From contig PKCT01000162.1 of the NCBI GenBank assembly GCA_002862325.1, forward strand, positions 1 through 6,992: a stretch of DNA of 6,992 bases, read 5' to 3'. Of the stretch, positions 1-6,992 are shown piece by piece (positions within the stretch are counted from its first letter, which is position 1; each line of letters begins with the position of its first letter). The notes beneath the pieces were generated by a model. The model did not search any database and was not told where the DNA came from. It worked only from the letters and a program-made list of their open reading frames with translations. The position numbers were made by a program, and so were the translations under genes. The DNA comes from Phycisphaerae bacterium. Its GTDB lineage: Bacteria; Planctomycetota; Phycisphaerae; Phycisphaerales; SM1A02.

Positions 1-1
1 G

Positions 2-43
2 GCGTCAGTGTCCTGGCACATCCGAACGAGGATTTCACCGTGA
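2..43 (+). CDS. possible 3' end of an upstream gene (tentative)
   Basis: The frame starting at base 2 is open from the window edge and stops at TGA 41-43. It gives 13 residues ending in RTRISP. The stop overlaps the GTG start of the secretin gene in a GTGA arrangement, common between co-transcribed, translationally coupled genes. The fragment is too short to recognise. The secretin's own frame is also open to the left edge, so this could instead be non-coding or overlap an N-terminal extension of the secretin. Confidence 0.3.
   Translation, partial: ASVSWHIRTRISP
28..32 (+). promoter_or_regulatory. ribosome binding site of the secretin gene
   Basis: GAGGA lies 7 bases before the GTG at 40. 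This favours GTG 40 over the in-frame ATG at 100, which has only AAGG three bases upstream, too close to work well. It decides the start because the frame is open to the window edge. Confidence 0.6.
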
Positions 44-2697
44 ACCTACGAGCCACATCTGAAGCACACCAGTCGATCCGCCACGATGGGTCGAAGGTGA
101 TGACGCTTGGAGCCCTTCTCGGTCTCTCGATCGCACTGGCGGGATCCACGATGGCGACGCCACTGGCACCGCAGACCGATCGCGAGGAGCGCAATGCGGA
201 GGTCGACCGCTCCGGACCGGCCGAGCCGGTGGCCCCGAGTCGGGGTGAGAATTCCAGCCCGCTCCGGACAAGCCGAATCGACGCCGACGACGAGCTCGTC
301 CCTCTGAACTTCGAAAATCGAACGCTCGCGGATTTCATCCCGATCATCGTCCAATACACGGGCAAGGCGGTGATCACCCGGAATCAGACCTCGATCAACG
401 CCAAGATCAGCATCGTGAGCGACCGTCAGGTGACGAAGCACGAGGCGATCGACATGATCTTCCAGGCGTTCCGCCTGAACAGCATCGGGGTGGTCGAAAC
501 CGACGACATGATCATGATCGACAACCTCCAGACCGGGGGCGGCCTCAACAACCTCCAGCCCGGCGTCATCCTCGGGCCTGAAGTCGACGTGTCGACGCTG
601 CCGGAAGATGGACAGATCGTTACGAAGGTGTTCCGACTGGAACACGCCAAGGCCGGCGACGTCGAGTCCCAGATCGCCGACACCAAGCCCGACTATGCAC
701 GAGTGTCGTTCGACGTGAATTCGAACCAGATCGTCACCGAGGGCGACGTCGCGTGGGTGAAGCGGGTCCAGGGCCTGCTCAACATTCTCGACGTCCCCCC
801 CTATCTCGCGGTGCAGACTGAGACGTTCCGTCTCGCCTACGCCGACGCGCAGACGATCGCGGATATCATTCTCGAGCTCTTCAGCCCCAGCCCGAACTCC
901 AGCAGCGGCCGCTCGACGAACCGGGCCCAGATCAACCGAGGCCGGGCCGGGCAGAACTCTGCGCAGAGCGATCCCAATCCGGTCGGCCTGAGCGAGCAAC
1001 TCCAGGTGAGCGTCCTACCCCAGACGAATTCGGTGACCATCCGCGCCGAACCGGACATCCTGCGGGACATTTCCTATCTGATCGACACCGCCTGGGACGT
1101 ACCGCCGAGCCGTCAAGGGAATATCTTCCGGCTCTACGACCTGCGGTACACCGATCCCGTGAAGGTGAAGAACCTGCTTGTCGCCCTGCTTGAGACCGGC
1201 GGTGGCGGCGCGAATCGAAGACCGGCAGGTCGATCCGGGGGAGGGGCGAACGCCGCCGCGACCGGCGCCGACGCCGCAGTGGCGGACATCTTCCGGATCG
1301 AGGCGTACCCGGATTCGAACCGACTGATCGTCATCTCCAAGACGCCGGACAACTTCGACTGGCTCGACGGCATGATCTCCCAGATCGACAAACCACTCAG
1401 CGTGGGTATGCCGGTCAACGTCGAGCTGAAGCACGCGAGCGCGATCGACGTCGCGGATATCCTGAACACCCTCCTTTCGCAGGGTGGTGGTGGTGGACGG
1501 GGCATTCGACTGCCCGAGGAAGGCCTCAGCGGGATCGACTTCGCGAGTGCCGGAGGCGGCGAGGCGACCGGGGGAGGCAACGCGGACAGCCAGTCCCAGG
1601 ACATCACGTTCCCGTGGCAGTCGGGACGTGGCCAGAACTCCGACGAAGCGGCCGAAGTCTCGGCACTCGTCGGGAAGAGCCGAGTGGTCCCGAATCCAGG
1701 CCAGAACTCCCTGCTCGTTCTCGCGACTCCCGAGATCCAGGACGCGCTGCTCGAGATCATTCAGGATCTCGACCGGCCCGGCCGCCAGGTCATGATCACG
1801 GCGACCCTCGCGGAGGTGACCCTGGGCGATTCACTCAATCTCGGCCTTCGAATCGGCTCCGGATTAGAAGGAAGCGGCGACGGCATCATCTCGGGTGGCG
1901 TCGAACTCGATCTCACGAAGGGGCAGAATCAGCTCGAGAATGACCTCAACGTGGGCTCCGGTGGAAACTTCGCGAGTCCCTGGTTCGACACGTCCTTCCT
2001 TCAGGTCGGCGCGAACGTTGGCTTCATCCTCGAAGCGATCCAACGGGACAACGACGTCCGGATCCTGCAGAGACCGCGGGTATTCACGAGCGACAACCGG
2101 GAAGCGAAGTTCTTCGCCGGACAGGACGTCACCTTCCAGACCGGACAGACCGCGAATGAAACCGGAACGACGACCTCCTTCGAACAAGAGGCGATCGGGA
2201 TCGGCCTGAACGTCCGGCCACGAATCACGAAGGAGCGCAATGTCGCGATGGAGGTTGAAGTCCTCCTCTCGAACATCGCGGCGGTGGACCCGGTCAACTT
2301 CAATCCGGTCGTGAGCCGCCGTCAGACCACCACGGTCGTCACGGTCAAGAACAACCAGACCATCGTCATCAGCGGCATCCGCCGCGAGGACGACTCCGAC
2401 GTCGTTCGCAAGGTCCCCCTCCTCGGCGACATCCCCGTTCTCGGCGGTTTGTTCACAAGCACCGAAAAGCAGAAAGCGCTCGTCGAATTGGTCATCTTCA
2501 TCACCCCCATCGTCGTCGACAACCCAGACGAGAACGACGTGAACTTCAACGCCGAGGCTCTTGAACGGCTCGAAGCATTAAGCCAGCCGCTCGATGAGAT
2601 GGCCGAAGAACTGGAGGGGCGCAACTTCTTCGAGCAGATCGAGGACGCCAACGACAAGAAGAAGAAAAAGGAGGCCGACGGTGCGGACTCCCAATGA
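40..2697 (+). CDS. gspD: GspD-like type II secretion system secretin, outer-membrane channel
   Basis: Secretins form the multimeric outer-membrane gate of type II secretion and related pilus systems. The 885-residue product has positive residues (R14, K19) before a hydrophobic stretch at about 22-34, so a signal peptide probably cleaved near A39 or A43. An N0-like domain lies at about 86-165. Four N1-type modules follow, at about 193-254, 257-356, 361-452 and 458-580; most end in a D-x-P-like turn. The last three carry Gly/Ser/Asn-rich loops. The secretin beta-domain spans about 581-828, with ILQRPRVFTSDNREA (675-689), a TTTVVTVKNNQTIVISG stretch (763-779) and the signature VPLLGDIPVLGGLF (792-805). 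The tail (829-885) is charged, with five lysines. Canonical GspD has N0 plus three such modules and is usually about 650-750 residues, so this one is large. GTG 40 is preferred for its ribosome binding site and the positive n-region. The family is certain; T2SS rather than a type IV pilus-like machine is inferred, since no other component is visible. Confidence 0.93.
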   Translation: MNLRATSEAHQSIRHDGSKVMTLGALLGLSIALAGSTMATPLAPQTDREERNAEVDRSGPAEPVAPSRGENSSPLRTSRIDADDELVPLNFENRTLADFIPIIVQYTGKAVITRNQTSINAKISIVSDRQVTKHEAIDMIFQAFRLNSIGVVETDDMIMIDNLQTGGGLNNLQPGVILGPEVDVSTLPEDGQIVTKVFRLEHAKAGDVESQIADTKPDYARVSFDVNSNQIVTEGDVAWVKRVQGLLNILDVPPYLAVQTETFRLAYADAQTIADIILELFSPSPNSSSGRSTNRAQINRGRAGQNSAQSDPNPVGLSEQLQVSVLPQTNSVTIRAEPDILRDISYLIDTAWDVPPSRQGNIFRLYDLRYTDPVKVKNLLVALLETGGGGANRRPAGRSGGGANAAATGADAAVADIFRIEAYPDSNRLIVISKTPDNFDWLDGMISQIDKPLSVGMPVNVELKHASAIDVADILNTLLSQGGGGGRGIRLPEEGLSGIDFASAGGGEATGGGNADSQSQDITFPWQSGRGQNSDEAAEVSALVGKSRVVPNPGQNSLLVLATPEIQDALLEIIQDLDRPGRQVMITATLAEVTLGDSLNLGLRIGSGLEGSGDGIISGGVELDLTKGQNQLENDLNVGSGGNFASPWFDTSFLQVGANVGFILEAIQRDNDVRILQRPRVFTSDNREAKFFAGQDVTFQTGQTANETGTTTSFEQEAIGIGLNVRPRITKERNVAMEVEVLLSNIAAVDPVNFNPVVSRRQTTTVVTVKNNQTIVISGIRREDDSDVVRKVPLLGDIPVLGGLFTSTEKQKALVELVIFITPIVVDNPDENDVNFNAEALERLEALSQPLDEMAEELEGRNFFEQIEDANDKKKKKEADGADSQ
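2668..2674 (+). promoter_or_regulatory. perfect Shine-Dalgarno AAGGAGG inside the secretin 3' end
   Basis: AAGGAGG falls in the Lys-Lys-Glu codons near the secretin C-terminus, six bases before GTG 2681. It is about 44 bases from the lipoprotein ATG, too far to serve that start directly, but well placed for the mini-ORF at 2681. It may be a by-product of encoding Lys-Glu-Ala. Confidence 0.4.
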
Positions 2698-2718
2698 AAC
2701 CACGTCCGGTTCCAACTG

Positions 2719-2719
<1 letters not shown>
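2681..2719 (+). CDS. 12-codon mini-ORF bridging the secretin and lipoprotein genes (putative coupling leader)
   Basis: GTG 2681 follows AAGGAGG with a 6-base gap and encodes MRTPNETTSGSN before TGA 2717-2719. It overlaps the secretin 3' end in another frame. Its stop shares a base with the lipoprotein ATG (TGATG at 2717-2721), the usual layout for termination-reinitiation. The lipoprotein start has no ribosome binding site, so ribosomes finishing this peptide, or those finishing the secretin 21 bases earlier, could supply initiation. The peptide itself need have no function. Translation is inferred from signals only, and codon bias cannot be judged over 12 codons. Confidence 0.35.
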
Positions 2720-4301
<1,582 letters not shown>

Positions 4302-4307
4302 GACGAT

Positions 4308-4312
4308 TCCTT
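4308..4312 (-). promoter_or_regulatory. ribosome binding site of the acidic protein gene
   Basis: On the minus strand AAGGA is followed by six bases and then ATG 4301. This fixes the start of the acidic gene inside a much longer open frame. Confidence 0.75.
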
Positions 4313-4361
4313 GACACCAGCGAGAGCGTTGCTCCAAGAAGCCCTCATTTCCCAGCGTGGT

Positions 4362-4390
4362 GTTATGGCCGATCCTCGCTGGAGAGTCAA
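4362..4390 (-). promoter_or_regulatory. sigma70-type promoter for the acidic protein gene
   Basis: On the minus strand, TTGACT (4390-4385; 5 of 6 matches to the -35 consensus) is separated by exactly 17 bases from CATAAC (4367-4362; 4 of 6 matches to the -10). Transcription would begin near 4355, giving a leader of about 55 bases. It lies in the only intergenic gap of the minus-strand pair, so the acidic gene can be expressed separately from the large gene behind it. Confidence 0.6.
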
Positions 4391-4396
4391 GGCGGG

Positions 4397-4412
4397 GCCG
4401 AGAAGTCTCGGC
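4397..4412 (-). terminator. GC-rich hairpin after the PQQ/TPR gene, possible weak terminator
   Basis: On the minus strand GCCGAG, loop ACTT, CTCGGC forms a perfect 6-bp stem that starts 9 bases beyond the TGA of the large gene. No run of T follows, so it is not a classic intrinsic terminator. It ends only 6 bases before the -35 box of the acidic gene, and could act as an mRNA 3' end, an insulator or a protein site. Confidence 0.4.
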
Positions 4413-4420
4413 GAACTTCC

Positions 4421-6992
4421 TCAGCCGTCGGCGACGGGCCGATTCGTCCGAAGGGCCTGAAGCTCCTCCATGCCCAGGAGCAGAAGCCAACCGTCGACCG
4501 CGTCCAGCTCCTCGGCGGCGGTGAGAAGCGGCTCGAAATCCAGGGAGGGACCGTCGAGGAGCAGGCCGCGGTCCGGATCGAGCCGCTGAATTCGCCGGCG
4601 ATAGGAGTTGCCGACGACCTGCCGGTAGAGCACGTAGAGGCCGTCCTCGGCGAGGGCCACGGAGAGGTTTTCCCGACCTTCGGTCGGAAGGGCATCGGCC
4701 CCGAGCAACTCCCCCGACGCCCCCAACAGGACGAGGCGATCGCTGAAGACGAGGACCCTTCGTCCGAGATCGAGTCGCAACGTATCGACCAGCGGCCCGG
4801 GAATCCAGGTCGGGTCCGGCGGAAGAGAGGAGGCGCCCTCGCCGATTCCACCGAAGCTGGCGTCGAAGACCACGGGTACACCATTTCCGTCGACGAGCAC
4901 CAGGCGATCCCCCGCCAGCCAACCGGTGGACGTCTCGAAGAGTCGTGGGTCCGTCCGATGCCATCCCCGCGCCTGGCCGAGCAGACCGGCCACCGGATCG
5001 AGCACGTGGACGGCATCCGTCGATGCCGCCACGAGTCGTCCGAGCGGACCTCGCTCGAGCCAGCGTATCTCCTCCGAAAAAACCTCCGACGACCAGAGCT
5101 CTCGGCCGGTCACGGGATCGAGCGTCACGATCGCGCCCCTCGAATCGCCCGAGCTGGTGACCCGCGAACCGAAGACGTGCAGGCCTTCGGGTTGAACCAG
5201 GACACCATTCACCCGATTCAGGACGTTCTTTCGGCTCCACCGTACGTCCGGGGGACCGTCCAGATCGAGCCAGGCGACGTCGCCATCACGGCGAATCATG
5301 CCCACACCTCCCTCGGCCGAGGGTACGAGCAGGATTTCGAACGGAAAGAACGGCTTGCCGTTCGGCAGGAAGCCATCGGGATTCCGCGACACCGATTCGG
5401 GCGGCGGCAGGAACTGGGCAAGATCCTCCACCGTCTCGACCACCTCGCCGGTCTTGGAATCGAGCACCCGAAGGCCCATCCAATTGCCCGCCTTCGACGT
5501 CAATCCAACGATGTCCGTCGTCTCCCGTTCGAGAACCTGGACGTCCTGGCCGCCGATTGGCGTGGACCACCGAGTCGAGAGCTCCGGCGAATCCAGGCAT
5601 GCAAGATCGCCGTCCTTGGTTCGAACGAAGATGCGATCGAACGACGCGTCACCAAACGCGTTCCGCACCTCGACGCGAGTCATCCCCGAGAGCGACTCGA
5701 ACGCCGTGTCGACTCCGTGGACCACCGGAGCCCGACGATCGGATGGTTGGACCGCCAGACGCAGGGTCTCGGCGAGATCCTCGCGTTGAACGTCGCTCAA
5801 CGCCTCTTCGATCGCCGCCAACACGCGTCCTCGATCGGCCTCCGATCGACCTGCCCGCGCCATGACCATGCCGAATGCGAGCAGCTCGCGCGACCTCTTC
5901 TCATCTCGAAGTACTTCAACCGCCCTCATCGCGACGTCGAGACCGGCAGGGCGATCCTGGTTTCTCAACGCGATTTCGACGAGTTCGGTCGAAGAGGCAC
6001 GGCGTGCAATCGCCTCCGCCCCCTCCCGGCTCGCCTGGTCGTCGACCATCGCACGAATTCCCGCATCCTCGACGCACAGGCCGGCGATTCGTTGACGAGC
6101 CACGTCACCCGCGTAGATGGAGAGGAATTCACCGGCAGGGACCACGACCGATTCCAGAGACGGATCACCGATCACAGCCGACCACACCTCGACCGCGGCC
6201 TTGGGTTGCCCGGTCCGCTCGAGAAAGTCGCCGCGAGCCAATTCGACCCGAACCTTCCCATAGGGGTCGATCACGATCCGGTCCGCGAGCGACAGAAGGG
6301 TTTCCTGGGGAATCGCCGATTCATCGGAGATCGCCTCGAGGATCTGATCCATGACCTCGTCGCGCCATTCCTCGTCGCGCCCCGAATCGAGAATCGCCAC
6401 CGCGGCTTCCATCGCTTCGATCGCGAGCTCCGGCTCGTCGACCTGCCGAGCGAGATCGAACAACGCCAGCGGTTGCAGGACGGATTCACGATCTCGACGG
6501 ACCCGATCTCGGAGACTGGCCAGCGCTTCCCGCTCGGGCATCGCGGAGGCCAGGATCGTAGACCCCGCAACCACGATCGACCGTTCGTCCGCGGCCGGGT
6601 TGGCCGCCTCCGGGAAATCGAGGATCCGCCTGATCGAGAGATCCTCGGAATCGAGATGGAGCAGGCCGTCGCCCAGCGGAACGAGAAGACCATCCGGTAC
6701 ACCGACGACGAGTCCTCTGACGCCACGGGCGTCCTCGGGACCGAACACCAACCCCTCCTCCTCGAGCCGTTCGCCGAGCGACCAGACCCTGCTCACCTCC
6801 GTACCGACGGTGACGGCCACCACGTCGTCGCCGATCCCGAGCAGCTGATCGTCGACACCGTCGCTCCCAGGCAGGACCATGAAGCGGCGTGCGTTGCCGA
6901 TGCTGGTACCTCGACCGACGGGGAAGGAACGCAGGACCTCACCGGATTCGATCGAAAGGAGGGACCAGGTCCGTCCATCGGGAGAGATCGTC
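4421..6992 (-). CDS. large PQQ-type beta-propeller protein with an internal TPR-like helical region (5' end outside window)
   Basis: The frame is open to the right edge; the 856 visible codons are the C-terminal part of the protein. The ATG at 6880 is internal: the 37 codons before it read as good propeller sequence (ISPDGRTWSLLSIESGEVL) in the same frame. Visible residues 1-145 look like propeller blades, about 150-415 are alpha-helical with TPR-like pieces (for example RGDFLERTGQPKAAVEVW), and about 440-856 return to PQQ-type blades, clearest at TLDPVTGRELWSSE (about 623-636), a match to the family's x-LD-x-x-TG-x-x-LW repeat. PQQ-like propellers of this sort are mostly structural scaffolds, as in BamB, and quinone binding cannot be claimed. 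No catalytic domain is visible. Such large PQQ plus TPR proteins are familiar in Planctomycetota, usually without assigned function. Export cannot be judged because the N-terminus is missing. The gene ends 119 bases before the acidic gene on the same strand. Confidence 0.8.
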   Translation of the reverse strand, partial: TISPDGRTWSLLSIESGEVLRSFPVGRGTSIGNARRFMVLPGSDGVDDQLLGIGDDVVAVTVGTEVSRVWSLGERLEEEGLVFGPEDARGVRGLVVGVPDGLLVPLGDGLLHLDSEDLSIRRILDFPEAANPAADERSIVVAGSTILASAMPEREALASLRDRVRRDRESVLQPLALFDLARQVDEPELAIEAMEAAVAILDSGRDEEWRDEVMDQILEAISDESAIPQETLLSLADRIVIDPYGKVRVELARGDFLERTGQPKAAVEVWSAVIGDPSLESVVVPAGEFLSIYAGDVARQRIAGLCVEDAGIRAMVDDQASREGAEAIARRASSTELVEIALRNQDRPAGLDVAMRAVEVLRDEKRSRELLAFGMVMARAGRSEADRGRVLAAIEEALSDVQREDLAETLRLAVQPSDRRAPVVHGVDTAFESLSGMTRVEVRNAFGDASFDRIFVRTKDGDLACLDSPELSTRWSTPIGGQDVQVLERETTDIVGLTSKAGNWMGLRVLDSKTGEVVETVEDLAQFLPPPESVSRNPDGFLPNGKPFFPFEILLVPSAEGGVGMIRRDGDVAWLDLDGPPDVRWSRKNVLNRVNGVLVQPEGLHVFGSRVTSSGDSRGAIVTLDPVTGRELWSSEVFSEEIRWLERGPLGRLVAASTDAVHVLDPVAGLLGQARGWHRTDPRLFETSTGWLAGDRLVLVDGNGVPVVFDASFGGIGEGASSLPPDPTWIPGPLVDTLRLDLGRRVLVFSDRLVLLGASGELLGADALPTEGRENLSVALAEDGLYVLYRQVVGNSYRRRIQRLDPDRGLLLDGPSLDFEPLLTAAEELDAVDGWLLLLGMEELQALRTNRPVADG

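Noticed and set aside
46..999. Long minus-strand open frame (317 codons) opposite the secretin gene
   Set aside because: It mirrors the GC-rich codon structure of a certain secretin gene, shows only low-complexity Arg/Asp/Val-rich sequence and has no recognisable domain.
4311..4316. TTGACA on the plus strand as a -35 box
   Set aside because: No acceptable -10 lies 16-18 bases downstream, and no plus-strand gene follows.
4302..5240. Upstream extension of the acidic protein frame to an ATG at 5240 (433 codons in all)
   Set aside because: The extension is Arg/Gly/Pro-rich shadow of the PQQ/TPR gene and crosses the promoter. ATG 4301 has a good ribosome binding site.
6878..6880. ATG at 6880 as start of the large minus-strand gene
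   Set aside because: The frame stays open to the edge and the 37 preceding codons give typical propeller sequence, so the ATG is internal.

Overview
The window looks like GC-rich chromosomal DNA (roughly 60-65% G+C by eye) from a member of the Planctomycetota, quite possibly the Phycisphaerae. This is an inference from three things together: a large type II secretion-type secretin with an enlarged periplasmic part, a very large PQQ-type propeller protein with an embedded TPR-like helical region, and a small Asp-rich protein of a kind often seen in that phylum. No RNA gene, insertion sequence, CRISPR array or phage gene was seen.

Left half, plus strand (about 1-4032). A GspD-like secretin (40-2697) starts with GTG behind a good ribosome binding site. 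That GTG overlaps a TGA in another frame, which may be the end of an upstream operon gene cut by the window edge. The secretin is followed after 21 bases by a lipoprotein gene (2719-4032) with a clear lipobox and propeller-like repeats. The lipoprotein start has no ribosome binding site of its own. A 12-codon mini-ORF (2681-2719) with a perfect AAGGAGG lies across the gene junction, and its TGA overlaps the lipoprotein ATG, so the pair looks translationally coupled. Both products would be exported, and the lipoprotein is a candidate outer-membrane accessory of the secretin.

Centre (3939-4420). The lipoprotein gene converges on a minus-strand gene for a 120-residue, extremely acidic protein with no Lys, Arg or His. 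The two reading frames overlap by 94 bases inside a GTC/GAC triplet-repeat tract that reads as poly-Ser on the plus strand and poly-Asp on the minus strand. The acidic gene has its own strong-looking sigma70-type promoter and ribosome binding site in the 119-base gap behind the next gene. The same gap holds a GC-rich hairpin.

Right half, minus strand (4421-6992). The 3' part (856 visible codons) of a very large protein fills this region: propeller-like sequence, then an alpha-helical TPR-like stretch, then a PQQ-type propeller to the C-terminus. Its start lies beyond the right edge.

The window therefore has two converging transcription units: an envelope/secretion unit from the left, and the PQQ/TPR gene plus the acidic gene from the right. 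The most unusual points are the dual-coding repeat at the convergence, the mini-ORF junction, and the extra N-domain with long flexible loops in the secretin.
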